From assembly GCF_007830235.1 (NCBI RefSeq), contig NZ_VLKI01000007.1, forward strand, positions 149,645-213,644: DNA of 64,000 bases, in the 5' to 3' direction. The stretch is from Cytobacillus oceanisediminis. GTDB lineage: Bacteria > Bacillota > Bacilli > Bacillales > Cytobacillaceae. Within the stretch, counting starts at the first letter, position 1, and each line of letters begins with the position of its first letter. The notes beneath the pieces were generated by a model that saw nothing but the letters and a program-made list of their open reading frames with translations, ran no database searches and was not told the origin of the DNA. This document shows, piece after piece, positions 17,248-26,227 of the stretch. A program made the translations under genes and the position numbers.

Positions 17248-17898
17248 ATGAGTTTTGAAAATACAACATTATCACAACGAATCTCTGAAGAGATTGCTAT
17301 TAAAATTTCAGAGGGTGCCCTTAAACCCGGTGACAGGTTATTGGAATTAGAATTGACGAAAGAATTCGGCACCAGCAGAGCGCCAATACGTGAAGCATTA
17401 TTTATATTGGAAAAGGACGGAATTGTTGAACGGGTACCCCGAAAAGGCGTCTTTGTGAAAAAAAGAACAAAAAAAGAGTTGCTTGATCTTTATGAGGTTG
17501 TTTACAGGTTATTAGAAATAGCCTTAACTAAACTGATGGATTCGCGAACTGACGAACAGCTAAAAAAAATTGAAAATTTAATCATTAAAATGGAGGAAAC
17601 ACTTGAAGGCAATAAGGTTAAGCAATGCTTTGACCTGCTGGAAGAGCTTCAAAAGGATTTCTTTGTCTTCTCAGGAAACACAGTTTTAGAAGATTTATAT
17701 ATGAGAATTAATGGCCAGTTAATTCCATTTCGATATATTTCTCTTTCCTATCCAACCAGTATGGAGCATTCCATCAGGGAATACAGCGAAATAATGGCTG
17801 GCTTAAAAGAAAAGGATCTAAAAAACATACTTGATAGCTTAAAAAGGAAGGAAAAGCGGGCTCTGGCTATATTGGAGAAGTTTGTAGATAGCCAGTAA
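17248..17898 (+). CDS. GntR-family (FadR/FCD subgroup) transcriptional regulator
   Basis: A 216-residue regulator. The N-terminal winged helix has LKPGDRLLELELTKEFGTSRAPIREAL and ENG-like KDGIVERVPRKGVFV, which are diagnostic for GntR. The C-terminal part, about residues 75-210, is an all-helical FCD-type ligand domain. The spacing between GTGAGG and the ATG is rather long (about 11 bases). It is the best candidate to bind the palindromes at 10405 and 15673 and to repress the first TAXI-TRAP and amidohydrolase units until a pathway acid is present (inference). Confidence 0.88.
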   Translation: MSFENTTLSQRISEEIAIKISEGALKPGDRLLELELTKEFGTSRAPIREALFILEKDGIVERVPRKGVFVKKRTKKELLDLYEVVYRLLEIALTKLMDSRTDEQLKKIENLIIKMEETLEGNKVKQCFDLLEELQKDFFVFSGNTVLEDLYMRINGQLIPFRYISLSYPTSMEHSIREYSEIMAGLKEKDLKNILDSLKRKEKRALAILEKFVDSQ

Positions 17899-17984
17899 AC
17901 CAAAAAAAATTCATATCTACATCCTGATTTAGATTTTTAGCTCAGTGCCTGACTAAGACACTTCCGTGATAAATGGGAGCGGTG

Positions 17985-18878
17985 ATGTTAATGAAGGTTG
18001 GATTAATTGGATTAGGAAATCTGGGTGGACGAATTGCCCGTCATTTAATAAAAAAAGGATACAAACTATCTGTTTATGATCTAGATCGGGGATTGTCACA
18101 ATCCTTTGCAGAACTTGGCGCTATTATATATGAATCACCCTCTGAGCTGGCAAGGAACAATGACTATGTTATTACTGTGCTGCCCAATGCCCAAATAGTT
18201 AAAAGCGTAACTCTAGGTCCCAGTGGGCTGTTATCCGGATTCTCAGAAGGAAGCACCTTAATTGATATGACAAGTTCCGTCCCGGAAATCACCAAAGAAA
18301 TCGGCAGTGAGCTGCGGAAATATGATATCCATATGCTTGATGCACCAGTAAGCGGGGGTGTTAAGAAAGCCGAAGATGGAACTCTGGCCATTATGGTTGG
18401 GGGTGACGAGTCTGTTTTCTTAGATGCCTATCATTTATTAAGCGATATCGGGTTTAATGTGACACATGTTGGAGAATTAGGAGCAGGCCATACAATAAAA
18501 GCACTAAACAATATGCTTTGTGCTACTACACTAGCGGCTACTGCAGAAGTCCTGGCCATTGGGACAAAGTTAGGTCTTAATCCTGCCAAGATGTTAGAAG
18601 TGATTAATACGAGCAGTGGAAGAAGCCACTCGAGTGAAATCAAATTTCCTCAGCAAGTATTATCGAGAAAATTTGATGTGGGCTTTACAATTGATTTAAT
18701 GTGTAAGGATCTCACTATTGCCAATGGTATAGCTGAAGGAGCAGAGGTGCCTGCATTTATTTCCAGTGCCGTTTATCAATTATGGCAGTATGCAAAGTCT
18801 CAGGGCGGAGGTGAGATGGATCATACGGCGATTACCCAATTTATAGAGGGAATGGCGGGTGTTGAAATAAAGGTTTAA
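17985..18878 (+). CDS. 3-hydroxyisobutyrate dehydrogenase-like (beta-hydroxyacid dehydrogenase family)
   Basis: A protein of about 297 residues of the beta-hydroxyacid dehydrogenase family. It has the NAD(P) motif GLIGLGNLGGRIARHL, the substrate-binding DAPVSGGVKKAEDG, and the catalytic lysine in GHTIKALNNML. The start is ambiguous between ATG 17985 and ATG 17991; GGGAGCGGTGAT fits either. The family includes 3-hydroxyisobutyrate, tartronate semialdehyde, 2-hydroxy-3-oxopropionate and 2-(hydroxymethyl)glutarate dehydrogenases. It closes the first transporter-linked group and is followed by interspersed repeats. Confidence 0.87.
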   Translation: MLMKVGLIGLGNLGGRIARHLIKKGYKLSVYDLDRGLSQSFAELGAIIYESPSELARNNDYVITVLPNAQIVKSVTLGPSGLLSGFSEGSTLIDMTSSVPEITKEIGSELRKYDIHMLDAPVSGGVKKAEDGTLAIMVGGDESVFLDAYHLLSDIGFNVTHVGELGAGHTIKALNNMLCATTLAATAEVLAIGTKLGLNPAKMLEVINTSSGRSHSSEIKFPQQVLSRKFDVGFTIDLMCKDLTIANGIAEGAEVPAFISSAVYQLWQYAKSQGGGEMDHTAITQFIEGMAGVEIKV

Positions 18879-18967
18879 TCCATTGTGTAAAGCAAATAAA
18901 TTTCATATCCGTTATAAATGGTAAATTTATGTTATATTATAGAGGCTGTCTCAATAGGTTTTTGCAC

Positions 18968-19149
18968 CCTGTTGATTGGAGTGGAAGGGGCGAGATCCTT
19001 GGAAATGCATACGCATTTCCTTCGTGCGGTGTTTACTCGTGGAAGCTTATTCAAAGTCGAGTCAGCGGGAGACCCCGCAGGTGCGAATGCACCGAGGAGG
19101 CTCCCGGACCGCCCGCGTTTGCTGAGTCCCTGGAGCGGAAATCAACAGG
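18968..19149 (+). repeat. Interspersed palindromic repeat, copy A (long form)
   Basis: A 182-bp element bounded by CCTGTTGATT and its inverse AATCAACAGG. Inside are GGAAGGGGCGAGA, GGGAGACCCCGCAGG and GAGGCTCCCGGACCGCCCGC, as in copies B, C and D. This copy has an insert with its own hairpin, GGAAATGC facing GCATTTCC. Open frames over it are not coding. The gap 18879-19657 holds copies A and B, a terminator hairpin and the IclR promoter, and no gene. Confidence 0.85.
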
Positions 19150-19170
19150 CCAATTTTATAGAGGAAAAAA

Positions 19171-19213
19171 AGAGGGTGCCCGAAAGTTATGCTTTTGGGA
19201 CACCCTCTTTTTT
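19171..19213. terminator. Terminator-like hairpin attached to repeat copy A
   Basis: AGAGGGTGCCCGAAAG pairs with CTTTTGGGACACCCTCT, and T-runs occur on both strands. It can end transcription from the upstream dehydrogenase gene. The same hairpin follows copies C and D. Confidence 0.7.
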
Positions 19214-19311
19214 AAATTAACCTTTAAATTAACTTATAAAGTGTTCTAGAGGGTTTAGATTTAACTAGTAAAAATTCTGGCTCTGTTAAAACTTATTGTT
19301 GATATGGGCAC

Positions 19312-19446
19312 CCTGATGATTGGAATGGAAGGCGCGAGACTCCAGCGGGAGAAGCGAGTCAAAGGGAGACCCCACAGGCGCAAGTAGCCGAGGAGGCTCC
19401 CGGACCGCCCGCGGTTCGCTGAGCGCCTGGAGTGGAAATCAACAGG
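19312..19446 (+). repeat. Interspersed palindromic repeat, copy B (short form)
   Basis: A 135-bp element from CCTGATGATT to AATCAACAGG, lacking the long-form insert. An extra outer stem, CTCTGTTAAA at 19281-19290 with TTTAACAGAG at 19451-19460, encloses it, so the whole 180 bases could fold. It has no GAGGGTG hairpin. Confidence 0.8.
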
Positions 19447-19527
19447 CCAGTTTAACAGAGACAAAATTTTAAGAGAGTATGCCCACACTTTATAAATATT
19501 TTAATATTTAGAATGATTATTTTTTTG

Positions 19528-19556
19528 TTGACGAAAAACTTTTTTGTATATAAAAT
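19528..19556 (+). promoter_or_regulatory. Promoter P1 of the IclR gene, shared-type
   Basis: TTGACG at 19528-19533 and TAAAAT at 19551-19556 with a 17-base spacer AAAAACTTTTTTGTATA. It is nearly the same as the promoters at 20725 and 26886, which suggests common control, probably by the IclR protein itself. Confidence 0.75.
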
Positions 19557-19657
19557 AATTGTAAGTGATATATTATAACCTTGCTTTTTTATAGCCACTT
19601 CTGCTTTAAATTTACCAAATTTGTTAATTCACAACAACTTTGTCAGGAGGAAAGTCA

Positions 19658-20461
19658 ATGGAAAATAAGTTAAGTGAAGCGGAAAGCAAAGGAAAAAGAA
19701 AATACAATGTCCCAGCAGTTGATAGCGCTTTCAAAATTTTGACGCTGTTAAGCCGTAAAAAATTTAATAAAAGTAATTTAACAGAAATTGCAAAAGCTAC
19801 TTCTCTTACTCCTACAACATGTTATCGTATCCTTCAAAAGTTAGAAGAGCTTTCTATTGTTCGTTATGATAAAGGGTCTAAACGGTATAGTCTGGGACCC
19901 TATTTAGTTGTGTTAGGAGAAAGGGCAAAAGAAAATTTGTTTGATATTTCGGTAATTCTCCCTTATTTGGAAGGACTTTCTGAACAAACTGGTCTTACTA
20001 CATTTCTTGTAAATAGAATTGGGAAAAAACGTTCCACGATATTGGCTAAAGTTGAAGGTGAAGAATTTGGTATTAATGTTTCCGTGGGCAGACATTTTTC
20101 AGTTGTAGATGGTGCTTATGGTAAATGTTTATTAGCTTATATGGATGAAGAGGAATCTGATGAGTTATTACGCATGAATGATGGACTGCGAAAGCTAAGT
20201 GAACAAGAAATTATTGAATTAAAAAAAGAGTTGCCCACTATAAGGAAAAGTGGATATGCTACCACATTTGGTGAGTATATTGAGGGTATCGTTGGTGTTT
20301 CAGCTCCAATTTTTAATAATGGGGAGAGTGTGGAAATGGCCATTGCGATTATCGGTATGACTGCACAGCTAAAGGATCAGGATATTGAAAAAATGGGGGA
20401 AAAAATCAAAGGTGTAGCAACCGAAATCAGTATGAAATTAGGCGGGTACTTCCCGCAATAA
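19658..20461 (+). CDS. IclR-family transcriptional regulator
   Basis: A 267-residue regulator. The N-terminal winged helix (about 20-85) has VPAVDSAFKILTLLS and TSLTPTTCYRILQKLEELSIV. The C-terminal IclR ligand domain (about 95-265) has VGRHFSVVDGAYGKCLLAY and the SGYATTFGEYIEGIVGVSAPI segment. AGGAGGAAAG stands before ATG 19658; the TTG at 19640 lies upstream of that site. It is flanked by, and preceded by, one of three near-identical promoters. It is therefore the likely regulator of the igr-like cassette and the second TRAP operon (inference). Confidence 0.9.
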   Translation: MENKLSEAESKGKRKYNVPAVDSAFKILTLLSRKKFNKSNLTEIAKATSLTPTTCYRILQKLEELSIVRYDKGSKRYSLGPYLVVLGERAKENLFDISVILPYLEGLSEQTGLTTFLVNRIGKKRSTILAKVEGEEFGINVSVGRHFSVVDGAYGKCLLAYMDEEESDELLRMNDGLRKLSEQEIIELKKELPTIRKSGYATTFGEYIEGIVGVSAPIFNNGESVEMAIAIIGMTAQLKDQDIEKMGEKIKGVATEISMKLGGYFPQ

Positions 20462-20513
20462 AACTATTGACTAAATAAATTCCTAAAAAAAGTACATATT
20501 AATTAAATTACTT

Positions 20514-20592
20514 ATTCTCCTTATTATTTTGGATCAGCAAAAGTTTTTGCCACATCCAAAGTTTAAGGAGAATTTTTATTTTATAAATTTTC
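20514..20592 (+). terminator. Extended terminator hairpin after the IclR gene
   Basis: Three nested stems stack on one axis: ATTCTCCTTA/TAAGGAGAAT (20514-20523 with 20574-20583), TTTGGAT/ATCCAAA, and GCAAAA/TTTTGC. TTTTATTTT follows. The rest of the 385-base gap up to 20846 holds only promoter P2. Confidence 0.7.
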
Positions 20593-20724
20593 TATAGATC
20601 TTCTTGTAAATTCACGTTTGGAACCATGCAGATCTATTCTTATGATCCTTCGTAAACAAAAGACTAACAAAAAAATGATAGATCGCAAATAGATTCTTAC
20701 TAATCTAAATTTTCTAATTTTTCA

Positions 20725-20753
20725 TTGACAAAAACTTTTTTCTTATATAAAAT
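20725..20753 (+). promoter_or_regulatory. Promoter P2 of the SDR/MaoC/acyl-CoA dehydrogenase cassette
   Basis: TTGACA at 20725-20730, 17-base spacer AAAACTTTTTTCTTATA, and TAAAAT at 20748-20753. It shares the A5-C-T6 dyad and the TATATAAAAT end with P1. A start near 20760 gives a leader of about 85 bases. Confidence 0.75.
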
Positions 20754-20846
20754 TTAATTAGAATAAATGTAAGCCCTTACCAATAAGTTTTATAAGCATC
20801 TTTCTTTTAATTTTCTTTATAAAATATGGAATGGAGTGATTTTTTA

Positions 20847-21587
20847 ATGAATCTGGAAGGAAAAGTTGCAGTAGTAACTGGAGCTGGACAGGGAATTGGA
20901 AGAGAAATTTCGCTGTTTTATGCCAAGCACGGTGCAAATGTTGTTGTTGGAGATTTAAACTTAGATTCAGCAGAACAGGTCGCCCGTGAAATAGAAGAGA
21001 TAGGCTCAAAAGGATTTGCACAGAAAGTTGATGTTTCCGAAAAAGAAAGTGCTCAAGGATTAATCCAAGCTGCAATTGATCATTTTGGTGGTATTGATAT
21101 TTTAGTAAATAATGCGGGGATTACTAGAGATGCTATGCTACATAAAATGACGGAAGAACAGTTTGAACAGGTGTTGGATGTTCATATGAAAGGTACTTTT
21201 CTATGTATGCAGGCAGCTACGGTCCATATGAGGCAAAAGCAAAAAGGGAAGATTGTAAATATTTCTTCCATTGCAGGGAAAGTTGGAAATATGGGTCAAG
21301 TAAATTACGCTGGAGCAAAAGCTGGTATTGTTGGTATGACAAAGGCTGCAGCGAAAGAGCTTGCTAAATTCCAAGTTAATGTAAACGCTGTCCAGCCAGG
21401 ATTTATTGATACGGACATGACTCGTGCAGTTCCAGAAAAAGTTCGACAGCTTAAAATTGCCGAGATACCTATGCAGAGGGTTGGCGAACCTTTAGATATT
21501 GCTAAAGCTGTTCTTTTCCTTAGCTCCGATTATTCCGACTACATGACAGGGAATGTGCTTGAAGTAACGGGTGGAAGATTTATGTAA
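20847..21587 (+). CDS. Short-chain dehydrogenase/reductase, FabG-like (3-hydroxyacyl-CoA dehydrogenase candidate)
   Basis: A 246-residue classical SDR. The cofactor motif is VTGAGQGIGREI, with an NNAG motif near residue 90. The catalytic Ser-Tyr-Lys are in NISSIAGKVG and YAGAKAG, and the C-terminus is the FabG-type VTGGRFM. The ATG at 20847 follows GGAGTGA; the ATG at 20826 lies upstream of that site. It is the first gene of the cassette and would oxidise the 3-hydroxyacyl-CoA made by the MaoC hydratases, or a ring hydroxyl. A biosynthetic FabG role is unlikely here, since no fatty-acid synthesis genes are nearby. Confidence 0.88.
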   Translation: MNLEGKVAVVTGAGQGIGREISLFYAKHGANVVVGDLNLDSAEQVAREIEEIGSKGFAQKVDVSEKESAQGLIQAAIDHFGGIDILVNNAGITRDAMLHKMTEEQFEQVLDVHMKGTFLCMQAATVHMRQKQKGKIVNISSIAGKVGNMGQVNYAGAKAGIVGMTKAAAKELAKFQVNVNAVQPGFIDTDMTRAVPEKVRQLKIAEIPMQRVGEPLDIAKAVLFLSSDYSDYMTGNVLEVTGGRFM

Positions 21588-21771
21588 ATTTTTTATATTT
21601 AAGTTCATTGAAATAGCAAAAAAACATCGCATTAAAAATAGTTTGAGTTTTAAAACAGATTAAATTTTTCAATAGATAAATTCAGAATATTGAAAATAAA
21701 AAATATTGTATAACTGTTCGATAATTTAATAGAAAAGCAGGTGAACCAAACTGAGTGCTATCAAAGATTTA

Positions 21772-22203
21772 ATGGGTTTAGAGCTTGCTCCTTATACGTA
21801 TTCAGTCGAAAAAGGAAAAATAAGGGAATTTTCCGCTGCAATTGGTGATCCCAATCCTATCTATTACGATGAGGAAGCAGCAAGAAAAGAAGGCTATGAA
21901 GGAATACCAATTCCATTGACCTACCTCCAAGTGATTGATTTATGGGGAGGATATAGTTTTGAACAAAAATGCCAAATGCTAAATTTAAATCCAGTAAAAA
22001 TTTTACATGGGGAACAAGGCTACCAATTTCTAAAAACAATATATGCGGGTGATAAACTTACTGTTTCAGGTAAGGTTGCTGATGTTAAAGTCAAGCAAGG
22101 ATCCTCTGGGGGCATGAACCTGGTAACTTTGGAATTTGAATACAGAAATCAGTTTAACGAACTGGTAGCCCGCTCTAGAAATGTAACAATTGAACGGCAT
22201 TAA
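21772..22203 (+). CDS. MaoC-like dehydratase, N-terminal hotdog type (hydratase subunit 1)
   Basis: A 143-residue single hotdog domain of the MaoC_dehydrat_N type. It has PYTYSVEKGKIREFSAAIGD and NPIYYDEEAARKEGYEGIPIP, where this subunit type normally lacks the full catalytic pair and serves as partner. ATG 21772 has no clear ribosome site, whereas AGCAGGTGA (21736-21744) is placed 6 bases before an in-frame CTG at 21751. That start would add LSAIKDL, much like the N-terminus usual in relatives. The next gene encodes the complementary MaoC subunit, so the two probably form a heteromeric enoyl-CoA hydratase. Confidence 0.82.
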   Translation: MGLELAPYTYSVEKGKIREFSAAIGDPNPIYYDEEAARKEGYEGIPIPLTYLQVIDLWGGYSFEQKCQMLNLNPVKILHGEQGYQFLKTIYAGDKLTVSGKVADVKVKQGSSGGMNLVTLEFEYRNQFNELVARSRNVTIERH

Positions 22204-22226
22204 AAAACATTTTGGATGTGATAATC

Positions 22227-22646
22227 ATGTGGAAATACTACGAAGATTTGAATGTTGGAGACCATTTTCCGAAAATTTCAAAGGACCCGATTTCCCGTGT
22301 TCAATTAGTAAAGTATGCTGGTGCTTCAGGAGATTTTAACCCTCTCCATACGGTTGAAGAAGTAGGTGAAAAGGCAGGAACCGGCATAATAGCCCATGGA
22401 ATGTTAGTAATGGGAATGGCTGCACAAGGCGTAACCAGCTGGATTCCCCGCAAATATGTTAATTCTCTGCAAATTCGCTTTCGTAAAATGACTTTTCCTG
22501 GTGAACGGATTCATGTTACAGGAAAGGTATTAGAAAAGAAGGAAAACAATCAAATCGTAAGTGAAGTAGTTGCGATGAACGATGAAGGTGAAGTTAAAGT
22601 GTCTGGTACTTTTGAAGCTATATTACCTTCAAAAATTGTACAGTAA
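22227..22646 (+). CDS. MaoC-like dehydratase (hydratase subunit 2)
   Basis: A 139-residue single-hotdog MaoC/R-hydratase protein. The catalytic Asp-His pair is in YAGASGDFNPLHT near residue 35, and GIIAHGMLVMGMAA is the usual following helix. ATG 22227 is used because GGATGTGAT stands 7 bases before it. It would hydrate a trans-2-enoyl-CoA, paired with the preceding MaoC-N protein in the way of the ChsH1-ChsH2 hydratase of steroid degraders (family knowledge; pairing here inferred from order and size). Confidence 0.87.
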   Translation: MWKYYEDLNVGDHFPKISKDPISRVQLVKYAGASGDFNPLHTVEEVGEKAGTGIIAHGMLVMGMAAQGVTSWIPRKYVNSLQIRFRKMTFPGERIHVTGKVLEKKENNQIVSEVVAMNDEGEVKVSGTFEAILPSKIVQ

Positions 22647-22659
22647 GGGAGGAAAAAGC

Positions 22660-23823
22660 ATGAACTTTCATTATTCACACGAAGCTGAGAACTTTCGAGA
22701 CTCTTTTCGAAGTTGGTTAGAGACAAATTTTCCAAAAGAGTGGAATCATGAGGTAACAGGGGAAAAGTGGGTTCAAAGGCGTAAAGAGTGGGGGAAAATG
22801 TTAGGTCTGGGAGGATGGGTAGCACCAGCCTGGCCAAAGGAATATGGAGGTCTGGGTCTTACTATTGAACAACAATTAGTATATATAGAAGAATTGGTTC
22901 GAATAAATGCCCCTGAAGTATTGAATTCAAATGGTATTGGTATATTTGGGATGACTTTAATCCGTTATGGAACAGAGGATCAAAAGAAGTATTATCTTCC
23001 CCGAATGCTTAATCACGAAGATATTTGGTGTCAGGGCTTCTCAGAGCCCAATGCGGGTTCAGATTTGGCAGGCCTTCAAACAAAGGCGAAAGATAATGGA
23101 GATCATTATGTGTTAAATGGGCAAAAAGTGTGGACATCTTATGGTCCCTATGCGAATAAATGTTATATCTTAGTTCGTACAGCTGAATCAAGATACAAAG
23201 GGGTAAGTATGATGATCCTGGATTTGGATCAGCCTGGCGTGACTGTTCAGCCGATTAAAAATATTGCTGGCGAATCAGAACTTGCCGAAATTTTCTTGGA
23301 TGATGCAATTGTTCCCAAAATTGATTTAGTTGGGGAGATAAACAATGGCTGGGAAATGGCGAACTATGCTCTTGCACATGAGCGCGGGATCCACTTTGCT
23401 CAACGTTCCTTAAAAATGCAGCAAGAATTCCAGCAGCTTGTTACATTGTTTCAAGAGCAAATACAAGCTGGGAGTTCTCCGGCAAATAGTCCGATGATGC
23501 AAAATAAATTGGTTCAATGCTATTTATCCTGTGAAATATTAAAAAGTGTTTGTTTACGAAATATTGCTTTAATTGCACAAGGAGAAGATACTGGTGCTTT
23601 GCCGGCTATAGCTAAATTAGTTTGGAGTGAAAGCCATCAGGATTTACTTAATGTAGGTGTGGAATTATTAGGAGAAGAATCCTTATTAAAAGGTGATCAT
23701 CAAGTTTGGATGGAAAAATTCCTTTTATCTAGAGCTGAAACCATTTATGCCGGAACAACACAAATACAAAAAAATATTATCGCCAAATCATTGGGATTGC
23801 CTAGCTCGAAAGGAGGTAGATAA
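22660..23823 (+). CDS. Acyl-CoA dehydrogenase (cassette subunit 1)
   Basis: A 387-residue acyl-CoA dehydrogenase. Visible are GWVAPAWPKEYGGLGL in the N-terminal helical domain, FSEPNAGSDLAGLQTKA and NGQKVWTSYG for FAD and substrate binding, and the C-terminal AETIYAGTTQIQKNIIAKS. At the position where short-chain enzymes have YEGT the protein has YAGT, so the base, if any, lies elsewhere. AAGGGAGG precedes ATG 22660. The next gene, one base after the stop, encodes a second, dissimilar dehydrogenase. Such pairs form alpha2beta2 enzymes in steroid degradation (ChsE1-ChsE2). Confidence 0.9.
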   Translation: MNFHYSHEAENFRDSFRSWLETNFPKEWNHEVTGEKWVQRRKEWGKMLGLGGWVAPAWPKEYGGLGLTIEQQLVYIEELVRINAPEVLNSNGIGIFGMTLIRYGTEDQKKYYLPRMLNHEDIWCQGFSEPNAGSDLAGLQTKAKDNGDHYVLNGQKVWTSYGPYANKCYILVRTAESRYKGVSMMILDLDQPGVTVQPIKNIAGESELAEIFLDDAIVPKIDLVGEINNGWEMANYALAHERGIHFAQRSLKMQQEFQQLVTLFQEQIQAGSSPANSPMMQNKLVQCYLSCEILKSVCLRNIALIAQGEDTGALPAIAKLVWSESHQDLLNVGVELLGEESLLKGDHQVWMEKFLLSRAETIYAGTTQIQKNIIAKSLGLPSSKGGR

Positions 23824-23824
23824 A

Positions 23825-25003
23825 ATGGAATATCGATTCTCTGAGCAGCAGCAAATGTTAAAACAGGCTCTTCATTCATTGTTAAAAAAAGAAATGCCTA
23901 TTGAAGTTTTTAGTGAAGTTGTTGAGAAGAAAGATGGGTTTTCTAAAGATGCTTGGAAAAAGCTAGCGGAGAATGGATGGTTGGGAGTGCTGGCGAAAGG
24001 TGAATGGCAAACCTTAGAAGATGTTGGCCCCCTTGATTTAATGTACCTATCCGAATCGGTTGGGGAGAAACTTTTTCCTGGTCCCTATTCTTTGGTAGCC
24101 GGTTTTATCGTCCCATTACTAAGTCAATTGAAATTAACAAACCAGCACCAGGAATTATTAAATATGGTTATTTCCGGAGAAAAACTCATAACAACTGCTT
24201 TACCTAAGCTTGAAAAGTCACAAACTAAGGTTGAATTTAATTGGCCTGAAATCAATATTTTAAATGAAGAAAGCGATAAAATCCATTTAACCGGCGAGAT
24301 TAAGCACATACAGTTTTTACAGCATACAGAAGTTATTTTAGTCCCTTTTAAAAATAACGGCGGACGTATATCAGCTGTTCTAATAAATATCAAAAATGAT
24401 GGTGTTAACATAATTCCGGAGCAATCTACCGATTTGTCCAAACCTCAGGGGACTTTGGTGCTAGATGGAGTTTGGCTAAATAAGGATGATTTTATCGAAG
24501 GAACTGACAGCAACCATCAAGAATTATTAAATAACCAACTCACAGATTATCTATTATGCTTAAATGGCGAAATGATCGGCGGAGCAAATGAAGTTCTGAA
24601 TAGAACGGTTAATTATGTTAAAGAAAGGAAACAATTTGGTGTTCCTGTGGGCTCCTTTCAAGCAGTAAAGCACATGATTGCAGATTTGCATATAGCAATT
24701 GAAAAAGCCCGCAGTTATAGTGTGTATGTGGCATCTCAAAATGGGAAGAGTCCCAATGAAACCTTATTAAATGCTATTTCAAGCCGCCTTTTTACTACAG
24801 ATATTTATAAGAAGGTATGTGAAGATGCTATTCAGCTGCATGGCGGAATGGGGTTTACTTGGGAAGAATGCATTCATTATTGGTACAAAGCATCAATGTA
24901 TCAACAGTCCCATATGACACATCCCGCAATGATGACTGAATTTATCCTGCAAAACTTGCTTGGGGAGTCTGAATATTCGAAAGAATTTCAATATAATCAA
25001 TAG
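23825..25003 (+). CDS. Acyl-CoA dehydrogenase (cassette subunit 2)
   Basis: A 392-residue, divergent acyl-CoA dehydrogenase. The N-terminal domain has GWLGVLAKGEWQ, the middle domain is weakly conserved, and the C-terminal domain keeps RKQFGVPVGSFQAVKHMIAD and AIQLHGGMGFTWEE. The TEPxxGSD flavin segment of ordinary members is not evident, consistent with a partner subunit. The start at 23825 follows AAAGGAGGTAGA and is one base after the previous stop, so the two subunits are probably made in equal amounts. Confidence 0.87.
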   Translation: MEYRFSEQQQMLKQALHSLLKKEMPIEVFSEVVEKKDGFSKDAWKKLAENGWLGVLAKGEWQTLEDVGPLDLMYLSESVGEKLFPGPYSLVAGFIVPLLSQLKLTNQHQELLNMVISGEKLITTALPKLEKSQTKVEFNWPEINILNEESDKIHLTGEIKHIQFLQHTEVILVPFKNNGGRISAVLINIKNDGVNIIPEQSTDLSKPQGTLVLDGVWLNKDDFIEGTDSNHQELLNNQLTDYLLCLNGEMIGGANEVLNRTVNYVKERKQFGVPVGSFQAVKHMIADLHIAIEKARSYSVYVASQNGKSPNETLLNAISSRLFTTDIYKKVCEDAIQLHGGMGFTWEECIHYWYKASMYQQSHMTHPAMMTEFILQNLLGESEYSKEFQYNQ

Positions 25004-25055
25004 GAATAGAAAAATGTTCCTGTCTTCTTTAAATATTTAACGGGTGGGTGGAAAA

Positions 25056-26225
25056 ATGTCAATTAAAAACGCCGCGGCTATTGTTGGTGTGGGAGATGTT
25101 GAACTCGAAAAAGGAAAGGTAAAAGACGGACAATCAGTCCTGCAAATTCAGGCTATTGCCGCGAAGCGAGCTTTGGAAGATGCCGGATTAACTAAAGATG
25201 ATGTTGATGGCATTTTTGTTGCCGGGCTATGGGGTTTACCTGGAGTTGGCTCTTTTCCGTCCGTTATCTTGTCTGAATACTTGGGAATTCAGCCGAGATA
25301 TACTGATTCAACTCAAATAGGAGGCTCTGCTTTTGAGGCTCATGTAGGGCATGCTGCTGCAGCTATTCAAGCTGGGTTATGTGAGGTTGCTTTAATTTTA
25401 TACGGAAGTACACAACGTTCTGAAAAATCGCGATCTTTAGCTGGAAGACCGCCTGTTCTGACAGCTCAGTATGAAACACCATTCGGATTACCATCTCCTG
25501 CCGGATCTTATGCCATGGCAGCAAACCGGCATATGCATCAATATGGAACTAAACCTGAGCATCTGGCGGAAATAGCTGTAGCTACTAGGAAGTGGGCACA
25601 ATTAAATCCTCAGGCGACATTACGGGATCCATTATCCATTGATGATGTTTTAAATTCTCCAATGATCACTGATCCGCTCCATCTCTTGGATTGTTGTTTA
25701 GTTACCGATGGAGCAGGTGCGCTCGTAATAGTATCTGCCGAAAGAGCAAAAGACTGCAGGAAGAAACCCGTATGGGTTTTAGGACAAGGTGAATCACATA
25801 GCCATTGGTCCATACAGGCTATGCCCGATTTAACAGTAACATCGGCAGCTCAATCAGGAAAGACGGCTTTTGAAATGGCCGGTGTAACACATGATGAGAT
25901 TGATGTAGTACAAATCTATGATTCTTTCACCATAACCGTATTGCTTACACTAGAATCTCTTGGATTTTGTAAGCCAGGTGAAGGAGGAGATTTTATCAGT
26001 AATCAGCGTACTGCTCCTGGCGGGGATTTCCCTATGAATACAAACGGTGGGGGCTTATCCTACGCCCATCCGGGAATGTATGGCATATTTCTCTTAATTG
26101 AAGCTGTCCGCCAATTAAGAGGTGAGTGCGGAGAGAGACAAGTAAAAGATGCAAAAATCTCACTTGTAAACGGGACAGGCGGAACCCTGTCTTCTACATC
26201 AGTTGTTATTTTAGGGAGGGATTAA
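25056..26225 (+). CDS. Thiolase-fold lipid-transfer-type protein, Ltp2-like aldolase candidate
   Basis: A 389-residue thiolase-fold protein that lacks both thiolase cysteines. The nucleophile region reads GGSAFEAHVGHAAAAIQAG where thiolases have CxSG, and the late CxGGG region reads NGTGGTLSST. VTDGAGALVI, QIYDSFTITVLL and NTNGGGLSYAHPGMYG are typical of the SCP2-thiolase/Ltp group. ATG 25056 follows GGGTGGG. A DUF35 gene follows two bases after the stop. In steroid degradation, Ltp2 with a DUF35 domain carries out retro-aldol removal of a side chain; the same chemistry is inferred here. A thiolase reaction is unlikely. Confidence 0.87.
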   Translation: MSIKNAAAIVGVGDVELEKGKVKDGQSVLQIQAIAAKRALEDAGLTKDDVDGIFVAGLWGLPGVGSFPSVILSEYLGIQPRYTDSTQIGGSAFEAHVGHAAAAIQAGLCEVALILYGSTQRSEKSRSLAGRPPVLTAQYETPFGLPSPAGSYAMAANRHMHQYGTKPEHLAEIAVATRKWAQLNPQATLRDPLSIDDVLNSPMITDPLHLLDCCLVTDGAGALVIVSAERAKDCRKKPVWVLGQGESHSHWSIQAMPDLTVTSAAQSGKTAFEMAGVTHDEIDVVQIYDSFTITVLLTLESLGFCKPGEGGDFISNQRTAPGGDFPMNTNGGGLSYAHPGMYGIFLLIEAVRQLRGECGERQVKDAKISLVNGTGGTLSSTSVVILGRD

Positions 26226-26227
26226 TC

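Noticed and set aside
18918..19249. Open frames of about 100 residues over repeat copies A and B
   Set aside because: They translate the palindromic repeat, change with frame, and have no ribosome site or family pattern. The same holds for frames over 47577-47909 and 60091-60460.
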